From NCBI RefSeq assembly GCF_050436995.1, contig NC_134776.1, positions 18,145,001 to 18,209,000 of the forward strand: a stretch of 64,000 nucleotides of DNA, written 5' to 3'. The position numbers and the translations under genes were made by a program. The stretch comes from Anticarsia gemmatalis (Eukaryota; Arthropoda; Insecta; Lepidoptera; Erebidae). This document shows positions 1-10,859 of this stretch, in pieces. The first letter of the stretch is position 1. Each line of letters starts with the position of its first letter. Below the pieces are notes generated by a model. It was not told where the DNA came from and did not search any database. It worked only from the letters and a program-made list of their open reading frames with translations.

Positions 1-509
1 CAGAAAAAACAATATTATTTAAAGGGTATGTAATATGTTGTGCTTCAATGGATAGGTTAAACTTTTAAATTCAACAATAGTCTGATAGAAGGTATAATTT
101 AATGTTAACTTAACTTCGTATTGCGTCTAACGTCGTATAGCGTTCAATCTAGCATCAAAGTTGCCTGAAGGCATGACATGGCTTAATGATTGACATCTTA
201 CGGGGCTTCTTAAAGTTCCGCCAAAAGTATCTATCATTAACTGCTTTGTCTTTAGTAAGTTAAAAGCCGTGGGTATGAAAACATATTATACTTAGGGCCG
301 AAAACGTAATATTCTACATCAAAAGAAACAGCCAAAATATAAAGGTTGCAGTAAAAATGACATTTATTTGCTTTTCAACGGATTTACTGATAGTTTTATG
401 AAAAAAACAGATAAGCTTTTACCACACAAAATGTAAGGTAAAAGTTAATGGCTTTAGCAGTTACTTTAGATGTGTACGAAGTAACTACTCGTTAGTTAGT
501 GTGAATTAC
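1..509 (-). other. PLXDC: intron 5 of the PLXDC-like gene (partial)
   Basis: AT-rich sequence downstream (minus strand) of the donor of the exon at 510-638; the GTAATT donor is at 504-509. The acceptor and all later exons, expected to encode the rest of the plexin-like ectodomain, PSI-like region, transmembrane helix and tail, lie beyond the left edge. I see no exon or repeat with recognisable ends here. Confidence 0.75.
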
Positions 510-638
510 CGTGGCTCTTCTATGCGAGTTGCTGAGCACAGCGTGCACGGACGCCTTGTTGATGGAGATGTTGGCCCAGTGCTCGTTGAACACGTCCAGG
601 TTGCCGATGAACGAGCTGTTGTAGAACCCGTGTGTGGT
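510..638 (-). CDS. PLXDC: PLXDC-like gene, coding exon 5 (43 codons)
   Basis: Minus-strand exon bounded by an acceptor (TATATTTCAG before ACC ACA CAC) and a GTAATT donor; phase 0 at both ends. It encodes residues 154-196 counted from the start Met. The segment contains W-A-N-I-S, then V-H-A-V-L-S-N-S-H-R-R-A-T. This spacing (Trp-x-Asn-Ile, then VHxxLSNxHRxA) is the hallmark I recall just before the LSFDFPFYGH motif of vertebrate PLXDC1/PLXDC2, which should be the start of the next exon outside the window. Sequons at N160 (NSS) and N176 (NIS). GC content and codon use are clearly coding-like against the AT-rich introns. The opposite-strand open frame over this exon is a shadow. The family assignment rests on recalled motif similarity, not on a search. 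Confidence 0.85.
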
Positions 639-1188
639 CTGAAATATATGGCATATTACATGAATTTAATACATTGCAGATCTTTAACTAGTTGGTCTCG
701 TAGACTCACAATTGTGTTAAACATAAGTTTCGCCTCGTGTTGTGAAGCACAAATGTGGATATTTTTTTAGGTACCTATAGGAAATACTTTCGCTAGCCTG
801 GACGTTAAATTGACATGACCACCATATAAGAGGATATCAAATCAGAAGAAGTCTTAATCGATAGCCAGTATTTTCTTGCACAAAACGGAGCGAAAGGAGC
901 TCTATAACAGCGTAGTCTATTTTATACATCTACTATTTTCAACCCTGCATTAAAACAAAAAAATACTGGAAGATGATGCCTCTGGTATTCAGTCTACTTT
1001 ATACCAGCTATATACTCAAATATGGGTAAATGGGTAGGTACATATCCTATGCTGTAAACGAATATCGTCTACAGTTGCAAAATAATTTCAAGCGTAAGCA
1101 TTGTTTCTACGCTAAGCATCCTAAGCCTTTTTACTTAAGCCGTAGTAAATACGCAAGTTAAGTATAGTGAAGTAGTTCTTTTACTTAC
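639..1188 (-). other. PLXDC: intron 4 of the PLXDC-like gene (550 bp)
   Basis: Bounded by GTAAGT (1183-1188) and CAG (639-641) on the minus strand. AT-rich; no repeat or ORF of note seen. Confidence 0.8.
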
Positions 1189-1247
1189 CACGTTCAAATT
1201 CGTCATGTTATGCTCCGCCGCGATCCTCTCGACGGTCTCGAACACGG
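1189..1247 (-). CDS. PLXDC: PLXDC-like gene, coding exon 4 (59 nt)
   Basis: Short exon on the minus strand with acceptor TTTAATTTCAG and donor GTAAGT. It begins with the last two bases of an Ala codon (G|CC split) and ends in phase 0. Only one of three frames is open, and it encodes VFETVERIAAEHNMTNLNV, residues 135-153. An amphipathic helix-like stretch is followed by two sequons, N147 (NMT) and N152 (NVT); the Thr of the second comes from the next exon. Phases on both sides match the neighbouring exons, which is strong evidence that this short piece is real. Confidence 0.85.
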
Positions 1248-2229
1248 CTGAAATTAAATGTCGTCATTGTTAATTAATGTTTCATCACAGAAGAAACTGC
1301 TATACAGTTTACTCATTGGAAGTTGAGAAATATGAAATCGGTTATAATAATGAGTCAGAGCATATCTCATTTTAAGTCTTTAGCACAAAAAAAACTTGGT
1401 ACATTTTCATATAACATTGAGAACATTGGATAGAATAAATAATTTACTCGTTTTGTAGTTGGGTGAGACACCAGAATAAAGAAAAAAGGAGAACAAGGAA
1501 TTCAGAACGTTACTTGGTTAATATTTGATATTATTATCAAAATCTGTTTAGAACCTTAGATACGAATAATTGTGAAGGTACAACATTTTACAGATGGTAT
1601 CACCTGCCCGATAGAGTGAATCACTGAATTACTTTACTTTCTTAATAAAATTAAGAATAAATAAATATCTCGGGATCAATTGCACGCGGTCATCTGATAT
1701 CTAACAAAGTCATGTTTGCTTTATGGTGACCAGAAAAATTGTGGATAATTTAACATCGAAACTCTCGAATTTGTACTCTTTATTAGTAAACAAAGTAAAT
1801 TACGCACGACAGTTGTTGTAACAGGGTAATAACGTTAACCACTGCCCCAAAAGTGCCGACATGGCGATTATTTAAACAGCACATATGTATGTATTTCCTT
1901 TCCCATACATTTATCTATTAAATATATAATAGTATAGCAATTTTGTGATAAATAGAATATCTATACATCAGTATGAGGTGGTTTTCATGAGTAGCACAAT
2001 AGTGGTCGGTCAAACAATCGTTTTGTTTGCGATACCGTTACTAATCCCTTGATCGACCGCGGCCGACGGTGAAAGTGTCAGATTTCACTTTTTATTGACA
2101 CTCTCCAGTTTTGATTGCTACTGTATTGGGCTACATTAGGATAGTTTTAAAATAAACAAGGTCGGAATCAAGTGGACTTTTTAAAGATGTTTTTGCAAAA
2201 GGCAGATCACTGATTTTCAATAAGAGTTG

Positions 2230-2560
2230 TTAGGCGCTCATAACCAGTTGTGCTCATTGGTCGGTAAACGATCTGTGGGTTAATTAAGCAAACCATTGGA
2301 GCGGTCATTCTATAGATGGGTGACCGCATAGTGGTATTTGAACTGAGCGTCACCGTGCTTCAGAGGGCGCGTAAATAGTCGGTTGTTGTCTATTAGGATA
2401 ACAGTCGTAAAGCCATGCCAAAGGCCTCTCCGGCGGCTTGAACAACTTCGACAGGTTGACCACTAACCATACGATAGATAGATAGAATAAGAGGTGTTGG
2501 TTAGTCTTAGAGGGTGAGGGAAAAGTTTCAATTCGCGAACCCTGCCTACTAGCAAGGATA
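2230..2560 (+). repeat. interspersed repeat with a 5S-rRNA box C-like motif
   Basis: GC-richer than its surroundings and matching, from memory, an abundant insect interspersed repeat: ...GAGCGGTCATTCTATAG, then GATGGGTGACCGC (2318-2330), a GTGCTTC motif, and a GGCTTGAACAACTTCGAC segment. GATGGGTGACCGC resembles the box C internal promoter of 5S rRNA. It could be a 5S-derived SINE or a fragment of a larger element carrying that motif by chance. Exact ends are not visible. Confidence 0.5.
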
Positions 2561-2910
2561 TTGAGAAAAAGCAATCTATATGTAACCAACATTATCATTT
2601 TGAAACAAGGAGACGCCGTAAAAACCCGTGGCCGATTTTTTTATGTAGGTTCTTTTCAGTTACAAGTAGGTTGGAAATGGGTGTGCCTTCACCAAAAGTC
2701 GATAAATTAGAACGTTCGATTATGACTAAAAGCCTTTTCATCTCATTTCGCAGAACATGAACGGATGCAGTCAAATAGAGGATGACTCACAAGTGTACGA
2801 CCATTTCATGTTTAGGATCTGCTCTTAAAGTTAAATGGTTATCTGTCATAAAAAAATAGTTATTGAATGATGGTATTGCTATTAAATAAGCTTTTCATTC
2901 TACTTTTTTC

Positions 2911-3090
2911 TAACCCATTACTCTCCCACTGCGAGGCAACGGTCTCCTCCTAAACGAGGGAAGGTTTAGGCCCTGAGTCCACCACGCTTGTCAAAGTATG
3001 CCGTCAAGAAATAGATTTCTTCAAGTTCATTTAGTCAAGGTTTTAAAACGATGTTTTCCTTCAATTTAGGAAAACAAAAACAGGTTTTTT
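2911..3090 (+). repeat. lepidopteran interspersed repeat (CCCACTG family), copy 1
   Basis: Begins TAACCCATTACTCTCCCACTG, continues through a GAGTCCACCACGCTTG block and ends near GATGTTTTCCTTCA. Other copies or fragments lie at 16101, 27331, 34216, 42811, 54108 and 57985. The family is widespread in moth genomes, often as a retroelement tail; I do not assign it to a superfamily. Confidence 0.6.
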
Positions 3091-3188
3091 TATTATCGAC
3101 ATTAGTATTAAAAGTATGAAGAGAGCCTCAATGAAAATTTCAACTAGTAAATACACTGACTCCTCAGAAGGTGTAAGTCAATACGTAC

Positions 3189-3308
3189 CATCATCAGGCA
3201 GCAGAGGCTCGCTGGCTTTGCCCATGACGTTGACGTGCAGTTGGCCGGTACCGTTCACCCCCAGCAACGGGATCTGCGTCACCGCCACGTCACTGGCTTG
3301 CGTCACAT
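3189..3308 (-). CDS. PLXDC: PLXDC-like gene, coding exon 3 (120 nt)
   Basis: Minus-strand exon with acceptor CTGATTTCAG and donor GTACGT. It starts with two bases (A|AT, Asn94 split across the junction) and ends with one base (G|CC, Ala134). It encodes residues 95-133, beginning VTQASDVAVTQIPLLGVNGT and ending with an acidic PLLPDD. The first junction recreates an NVT sequon (N94) and the exon carries NGT (N112). GC content is much higher than the flanking introns. No recognised domain by itself; it belongs to the glycosylated N-terminal region that varies widely between PLXDC proteins. Confidence 0.85.
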
Positions 3309-4017
3309 CTGAAATCAGTCGAGGAACTTCGTTAATAATTTGTTTCAATCAAAATTAATAATTGATTCGCTCAAATTTAGTATACAAATGATATTTACTC
3401 TTTTAGTCCGCATATTTTAACATAACATATTGATAGCCACGATTTAGGCTGCGCCTAGTGAGGTTGTCATAGTTGTAAGTAAAATTTTGTAATACTGGAC
3501 TAAATGTTTTTTTTTCGACGACCGTTGGCATAATAATAACATAATGTTATACATATTTTTCTTGGTTTGTTTAATAAACTCATAGGCTAAAATATTTTCT
3601 GACATTTTAATATTATGATGTAGTGAAAGAATAATTTGTATTACTTTTAGATTTCATTTCTTTGCAGTTAAAGAATATCGCAATTTTGAAGATTGCAGCC
3701 TAATGAAATATTTAAATTAAGAAGAGAATCTCATATTGAGAGACCTATATTTGTAGGAACAGTAATGATTAAAATATTCCACCTTTACACGTTTGTTTAA
3801 TTTCATTACTTTTGAATAAGTATCGGATAACTTAACAGGCACACACATATTATAATTACATGTATTAATATTTACCTGCCACTTTATCTATCAGATAAGT
3901 TTTCAAAGACTTATCATATAGGTTGTTTGTAATGTATTATTATTTATTCGTCAGCGTCATTATCGCAATATCAAGGATCTTAAGTTAATCGACACGACTT
4001 TTATATTTATAGATCAA

Positions 4018-4228
4018 CTAGCGGACCCGACACACGTTGTCCTGTCTACACGTTACTAATAAATTAAAAATTAATTAAAAAAATATTGTCCAGCGGACAA
4101 AATTGTGAATCTAAACCATTCTGAGATCCCCTTGAACACACACAAAAAATTTCATCAAAATCGGTTAAGTCGTTTAAGAGTAGTTCAGTGACATACACAC
4201 TTACAGAAGAATTATATGTATATAAAGA
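4018..4228 (-). mobile_element. non-autonomous Helitron (211 bp)
   Basis: On the minus strand it starts TCTTTATATACATATAATTC and ends GGGTCCGCTAG, flanked by A on the 5' side and T on the 3' side, the Helitron signature (A|TC...CTAG|T). The interior contains the ACCGATTTTGATGAAATTT segment typical of a common lepidopteran Helitron family. Confidence 0.7.
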
Positions 4229-4950
4229 TTCGTCAACAATTCGAATATCTCATCAACTATCTTATTCTTAAGTTTGCTTAGCAGTGAGAGTCTCGTGAAA
4301 ATCTGTTCAGTAGTTTTACATGTTAGTTAAACAAATAGAATATGTATTTAGGTATACATTAAGAAGTACATAGTTTATTTACTTTGTTTTCGTCTATTAT
4401 TGTTGTTTACACCTTGCTGATGTAGTTACTAAGTTTCAATGTGACTTTCAAATATTTTTGTATTATACAAAAACTGTTTTGAAAGATAATAAAGTCACTT
4501 AAAGACGATTAAATGATAAAACCAAAAAAGATATTATTTGTATAAACACATACGTTTTAATAAGATTTTGTGACCAGTGACTAATGGTTAGAAATAAGTA
4601 AGGAAATGTTTTACAAATCAGATTAACTAATCACAACACGTCCTTATTCTATCAATATCATTGGTATTAAAAACTAGTAGGATTTTTTTTCCATTTGAAT
4701 CACAAAAGTAAAAGATTGAGAGCCAGTTAGTTTATACGAGTTTATGTCGTATTATATATTTTATCGGGTGATACAATAAATAACTATGATAATTATAATT
4801 TTAATTTTAGTGGTACGTTATTGATGAATGCAGCTATTATTAGAATGGAATAAAAAATAATTATTATGTTTTTTTTTTAAACAGGAAATGGACTGATTAG
4901 ACAAATATATATTTAAATATGGGGAAGGGGTGATTCTATTCTATCTATAC

Positions 4951-6097
4951 CAGTGGCGAAGGGTCATTTTTTAGAAAAGGTAAGCCGGAGCTATTAGTCA
5001 TTGTCTAGGTATAGTAGGTACCTACATATTATGTACATCGTAAGAATGTCGACGTAAAATTAGCGTATTACTGCATAATAACAATATGAGAGTATTATCT
5101 ACATTCGACTACAGTCTCTTATTTCTCTCTCTACAGTCTAATGATACATAGGTACTTACCATGCTTTCTAATCATGCTTGTTTTGTATTTAGTTAGTCTG
5201 ACTTCAGAAGTAACACGTAGGTAACACAACAGCACATATTTTGATAACGTATTTCGAATCATTGATGATTGTCTCGCACTGGTTGTTTAATAACATATTA
5301 TACTAGCAATTTATAAGGTATTTATCAACAATAAAATACCAAATCATTACGGAAAAACGCAGAACACTTTTTTAGAAATGAGTTTAACCTATAAATCTGA
5401 CAAAATGAATATGTACTCCAATGGATACATGCAAAACAATTACTGTTTAATACACTGATACATTCACAGTTATGCACAAACACGTTTACTAAGGAATAAT
5501 GTTGTAATAAACACAAATATTCTAATTTGTTATAGAGCGCGCGAAAAATGTAAACAGTAAACAAACATAACCTAATGTCAAACTGGTGAAGAAATAAGAA
5601 TGTTCGACTCATTCTTATGCAGGATGCTTAGCTTATATTTCGCCATCTCGCTCTTGCACGCGGCTCGCGCCGCGACAGAAACATGCGTACGATCATGTGT
5701 CCGCCGCGGCGCGAGCGCTGTAGCGCGAGGCAACCCGCTCTTCCTCCGGCTTGCTCGCCACTATGCAGCGCGGTGCGAAGCGCGATCCAAAAGGTCATAA
5801 GCGACATCGCCGCCATAGTTTTTATTGTACGCGATTCCCGATCAGCGCCTACGGTTTATTTCATTATTATTGCTTCACGTTGCGTTTTTAGCGGAGCGTA
5901 ATTTTTGAAGGGTAGGTGTTTTCGTACTGTTTCGATTAGATTAATGATTCTAGTTAAAGATTTCGGTTTAAATATTGGTGATTATTGATTAATTGTGCAT
6001 TATTTAGCAATAGTAAACAATTAATTTAACACTAATATTAAGTCTGTCCAGAAAGGGAAGCCGGTAGGAATCGAGTTGTATGGAGCCTTCGCCACTG
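4951..6097 (+). mobile_element. non-autonomous hAT-like DNA transposon (1,147 bp)
   Basis: Terminal inverted repeats CAGTGGCGAAGG (4951-4962) and CCTTCGCCACTG (6086-6097) are flanked by a perfect 8-bp target duplication ATCTATAC (4943-4950 and 6098-6105). The CAGTGGCG terminus and 8-bp duplication are diagnostic of the hAT superfamily. No transposase is recognisable, so it must have been moved in trans. The middle (about 5640-5900) is a GC/CpG-rich block very unlike the AT-rich remainder. The right-hand duplication overlaps the first bases of the Helitron at 6099, so the element landed in the tip of that Helitron. Confidence 0.85.
5640..5900. other. CpG-rich block inside the hAT-like element
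   Basis: Dense CGCG, GCGC and CCGC motifs in an otherwise AT-rich element. Short open frames cross it on both strands (5600-5800 plus; 5628-5816 minus) but show no recognisable protein and follow from base composition. It could be a subterminal or internal transposase-binding region, or captured host sequence such as a promoter. Confidence 0.5.
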
Positions 6098-6098
6098 A

Positions 6099-6348
6099 TC
6101 TATACTAATATAATAAAGCTGAAGAGTTTGTTTGTTTGTTTGAACGCGCTAATCTCAGGAACTACTGGTCCGATTTGAAAAATTCGTTCAGTGTAAGATA
6201 GTCCATTTATCGAGGAAGGCTATAGGCTATATATCATCACGCTACGACCAATAGGAGCAGAGTAGCACTAAAAAATGTTACAAAAACATGGAAAGCTTTG
6301 ACCTATTCTCTCCTAAGTGACGCAAGCGAAGTTGCGCGGGTCAGCTAG
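6099..6348 (+). mobile_element. non-autonomous Helitron (250 bp), split-site host of the hAT
   Basis: Starts TCTATACTAATATAATAAAG preceded by A and ends GGGTCAGCTAG followed by T. A hairpin CGCAA-gcgaag-TTGCG lies just before the CTAG end, as expected for a Helitron 3' terminus. The A plus the first seven bases are duplicated as the hAT target site, so this Helitron is older than the hAT at 4951-6097. Confidence 0.85.
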
Positions 6349-9297
6349 TGTAGAATAAGATAGTTCCCTGGTCTGTATATTCCTTTCATATTACGTAAGC
6401 AGTACATTTATACCATAAACATTATCTCATGCCACCCTCATTGTTTCATTCCATCAGTTCCATGTGAAAGAGTTATTGTTTATGATACTATTCAATGGAA
6501 TGTCTGTCTGTGTCGCGTTTTCTCCGAAATGTTCACATAAGTTGCTTATTAGTTGTTATTACACAAAGGTTATTGTGTCATGATTATCATGCTCCAACGA
6601 CATTTTGATTGTTTGTCATTAAGTTTTTTTACTTACATGAAGAATTATTTATTTTTTGGTTTTTGAAGGTAACTTTTACGTGAAATGATTTTCAAGGGAA
6701 AAATAATACTTTTACAGAGCTAAAAAAATGTGCCATGGAGGAAAACTACTTTAAATATTGAAGATTTCTTACTTTAATTTAAAAAATATAAAGTAACTGC
6801 TTGTAAAGTTTTTGTATATATTAAGGCTATAAGATAGCTGTGTGCCAAATTAAATTTAAAATCTTTAAAGAGTAGAGAGACTGGCTCGAAAGATTAACAA
6901 ACAAACATACTTACATCTTTATTTTCGAATTTATAAATAATATTTGCAAATGCTTACAGTGGCGATTTGAAGATTGTAAATGTATTTCGACAATAGCAAT
7001 ATTTTTCTACAACATGACACGATCTATTTTTCCAAGTGATATTAAACGTTAAACGCTCGCTATTTAATAGTAACGAGTACTTAAACAATAACAAAAAAAA
7101 CGCAATACTGTTTGTCAAATAAACATTATACAAAAAGTATATAGGTAACTAAGCATTATAATGTGTTTACTGTTGTTGTGATACATAAAAACCAAAAACC
7201 AACTACTTTCCATTGTATTCTATTAGTTGAGCGTTATTCACGTGATAACACAATAATTGATATTGCACCGATAAAAAAATCTATATTTTCAATCGTATTC
7301 TCTGTCTCAAGGTCAGATTGCTGACTGGATACGATAAATATTTAATAAACAAATTATGTGAACTAAAAAAGTTTTTGTTGTTATTTTGTGATTTATTTAT
7401 ATGGCTTATGAAGTAAAGGAGGGGTGCCTTCATAAATTAATTATTATTATAAAAATACTCATTTAGACTTCACGCAATCCCTAATTCCATATTCAGATTT
7501 TTAGGATGTGAAAAACGTTTTGTTATTTATACAATAACTATATTTATTAATCTAGCTAGCTTTCATAAGCTAAGGTGTATATATTGTTCTACCCCTTAAG
7601 CAGTCGCTATTAAAATAGACAATACACACATAACGCTACAAACAAGGGAACAAAAATATTGGCTCAAATGACATAAAAACGACAAACCAATAAGATTTAA
7701 GATTTCAACTGCGTTTTAAACCAAATTTTGGCTTTGTTATCAAAAAAGTAACTCTATTAAAAACAAAAAGACACTAATTCCATTTAACCTTTGCAAGGCA
7801 GTAATTATTATAAGGGTTTTCCCGGACGGGCAGTGATTGGGTATTTTGTATGAGTCATACGCATTCTATAGTCGCCAAAAGTCTGGCTTGCACGTTAGAT
7901 GGCAAAAGGAATACAGGTAGTTTGTTATAAATAAAATGACTCATTATACACCTGACCATACACAATACTTTAAGGAAATATGCATCTGTCGATTTTATAC
8001 AGAGCGGTAACTATTCGTGGAATCGGTGAGGATGTTTGAGGTGTTCACTGTCAATAGGGATGATGACTAATTTTGTTTATTTAGTCCATCTAGTAGATTG
8101 TGAAAAACAATTTCGCTTAAGGATCTAATATTTACATACTAGAGTAGCACAATACACTGTCAAATTTACTGGACGAGTATTCAAGTTCCCTGAAGTCTAG
8201 ACAGGAAACGTCATCACTTATGACTTTTAAACTACGTTTTATTAAGAGAAGCCAGGAGATAAACGCAATAAAATATCTACCATCCAATGGCGGAGACATT
8301 ATCTAGACGCCAGGTAAAGCTTAATCTGGGAAAATAATACTTTGGTTAGTATGTATGTGCATTTATGAAGTAAACAAGTAACCTTTATAACAAAGATATT
8401 TTCAAATTATGAGTATTATTCTGAATGAATGTAATTGCAGTCTTGAATGGGCGAAGTCACGAAGTAACTATTATTAAATTGCAATCTGTGAGGCAGTTAT
8501 CATTTATTTAATTGAGGGTAGTGTACACAGTCATCAAAGAGCTTAACAAGACCGAGATGAGTCGCGTCAGATGGATTTTGATTGCACATAATAATATCAA
8601 AACATTTGAGATGACTTTAAGACATCATGTCGGCGCGTGATAAATAATATCATTTTGAATCCATATTGATAAATGGAGTGCTAACCGTGGGCTAATTCTA
8701 AAATAACAAATGAATATTATACTGGTTAACGATAGCGCCTTGACGAATGTTCCCGCAAAAAAAAATACTTACTATACTTGTGTTTCATAGGACTTGATAG
8801 TGATAGAGACTTAATGCAATGTATACTTAATATAAGTTGGTGGATTATAGTTTGTTGGAAATTTGGAATGAAAAGTTACTAGGAAAGAAAGCAAACGATG
8901 GATTTTTCTTTTGCACTCAATCATAGAATACCTAATAATTATACAAGATACAAAAGGCAAAAGGACTGAAACAATTCACATCGCATCAGCAAGAGTTTAA
9001 GAGTTAAACTGATCATGCGTGACGTAACAGTTGCATGTATTTTTTTATGCACAACGTGATCATTCAAGATTACTATTAAAATATAATCAGAAATAAATTA
9101 AGCATATGAAATTGCTTTGTGTTTATGTAAACGATCTAGTTAAGGGGGTTAAGGTGAAATTGAAGCAGTTCAAACTATTCGGTGTATTAAGATTTATATT
9201 GTTAGTACATGAATGCACAGCAGCCGCCCGCGATTTTGTCTGCATGAAATTTAGTTGTCTGTTTTCATAAGATTATTGCAAGTCAACTCTTACAGAT

Positions 9298-9450
9298 ATA
9301 GCGTGATGTCATATAACCTATATCATTTCTAAATAGATAGATTATTTAGTATCAAATTATTTTTTTAAATTCGAACCAGCACGCATTGAACTCATATTTT
9401 CCTGAGATTCGCGTGTTTAAACGAACTCTTCAGCTTTATATAAAATATTT
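9298..9450 (-). mobile_element. decayed Helitron fragment
   Basis: Minus-strand sequence resembles the 5' part of the TCTATACTAATAT family (TATAAAGCTGAAGAGTTCG, then an ACGCG...AATCTCAGG-like segment, then CTATAGG/CATCACGC-like remnants). No intact CTAG end is visible. Confidence 0.5.
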
Positions 9451-9701
9451 CTTCTGTTTTCTTATATGTATACATTAGCAATAGCATAGATATCAACTAT
9501 AGATTGAAAGACGTTATAATCAAACAAGTTAGCATGTGATTTAATTACAATGATGTTCATAAGAATAGGGCCATGTAAGTGTAACAAAGGTTTTCTCAGA
9601 ACATTGCGTTCTAAGTATACATATTACAAGATAAATATTACACAACACGCGATCTCTGACGAACAATTCTTTGAACACATGATAACACGGACTTTTTTAG
9701 A

Positions 9702-10179
9702 CTAGTTATCTGGGGGCACGGCAGTGCCCCCGCAAGTCGAGTAAAAAAAAAGCGGCACGGCCGTAACATCCTTTTCTCGAAGCAATTCGGGCTATTTTTG
9801 ACCCCCCATAATTTCGTTGTGGATAAAACAAGAAGCCTGGGTTTTCAGCAAATAATCAGTCATTGTATAAACACGGTATATTTAAAATTTCAGTCAATTC
9901 GAACCAGTAGTTTAAGAATGACAACTTGTTAAAATTTTGAATTTTGTCACTCACTGATTCACTGACTCACTGACTCACCGATCATCAAAAGTCTAAGGTA
10001 CTTCTAGCAGACTTAGAAGCTTAAAATTTTGAATACAAATAGGGTTTAGTGTCTTAATCATGGGAAAAATTCAATATTTTCTAATTTCGGTCCAGTTTTC
10101 TAAATACACCAACTGCAACAATAACTTTGTAATCCCATATAAATGTATAAGATTACAGGGTTACATTTGCAGTTAATGA
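9702..10179 (-). mobile_element. Helitron-like element with strong 3' hairpin
   Basis: Minus-strand 3' terminus is a hairpin with an 8-bp GGGGGCAC/GTGCCCCC stem (9712-9719 and 9724-9731) followed after six bases by CTAG (9702-9705) and then T. A hairpin just upstream of CTAG|T is the Helitron 3' signature. The interior has an imperfect TGAGTCAG tandem run (about 9948-9983). The 5' end is uncertain; a TC at 10178-10179 is my best guess. Confidence 0.65.
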
Positions 10180-10388
10180 ATTATTATTACTGTAGAAAAT
10201 AAAATAAAAATAAATAGGTGTAAATAGGTACCTACTATATGAGGCATAACGGGAGGGGATATAGGGTGGGTAAGGGTGTTTAGCCCATGAAACTGAACAA
10301 CATTCCATAGGAAAATATCTTGAATTATGAAAAAAAAACGTCTTTCCATACAAATTGGACTTATGTTCGCTCTACAAAAAGAAGTGAG

Positions 10389-10859
10389 ATGCCATCAAAA
10401 ACATTCTGTAAAAAACCTCAAGTCTCGCCGTAAAAAGTTGTGAGATCTATATAATACCAAGTCGATTAATCTATTTAGTCTCTACTTAAAGGACCTTCTG
10501 TCTTAAGTTATTACGTATGTTATTATCACCAATTTTTAAAAAAATACCTTTAAAACAAATAGATCGACTTGGTCATCGCAAGAAAACACAAATTCGCCAT
10601 TAACATTTCAGGAGCATTAACTTCTGGTCGTGCTGTGTAGTGTGATACATACTAATAATCAAATCATGCGATGGCCAGGTCGGTCTATTTGTTTTAGAGG
10701 TATTTTTTTAAAAATTGGCATGATAATAACATACGTAATAACTTAAGACAGAAGGTCCTTTAAGTAGAGACTAAATAGATTAATCGACTTGGTATTATAT
10801 AGATCTCACAACTTTTTACGGCGAGACTTGAGGTTTTTACAGAATGTTTTTGATGGCAT
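10389..10859. mobile_element. 471-bp foldback MITE
   Basis: Two long inverted arms of roughly 195 bp (about 10389-10586 and 10663-10859) are nearly identical where I aligned them by eye, differing by a few substitutions and small indels. They begin ATGCCATCAAAAACATTC and are separated by a loop of about 80 bp. No target duplication could be recognised, so the superfamily is not assigned. Single-stranded DNA or RNA from it would fold into a near-complete hairpin. Confidence 0.75.

Larger units (their letters stand above)
1248..3188 (-). other. PLXDC: intron 3 of the PLXDC-like gene (1,941 bp)
   Basis: Donor GTACGT at 3183-3188 and acceptor CAG at 1248-1250, minus strand. It contains the 5S-box-like interspersed repeat (about 2230-2560) and a copy of the CCCACTG-type repeat (about 2911-3090); the rest is AT-rich without recognisable features. 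Confidence 0.8.

Noticed and set aside
501..770. Plus-strand 89-codon frame
   Set aside because: It is the antisense of the PLXDC-like exon at 510-638, which has correct splice sites and phases.
3116..3358. Plus-strand 80-codon frame
   Set aside because: Antisense of the exon at 3189-3308.
5600..5901. Short overlapping frames on both strands
   Set aside because: They lie in the CpG-rich middle of a non-autonomous hAT and have no recognisable protein character.
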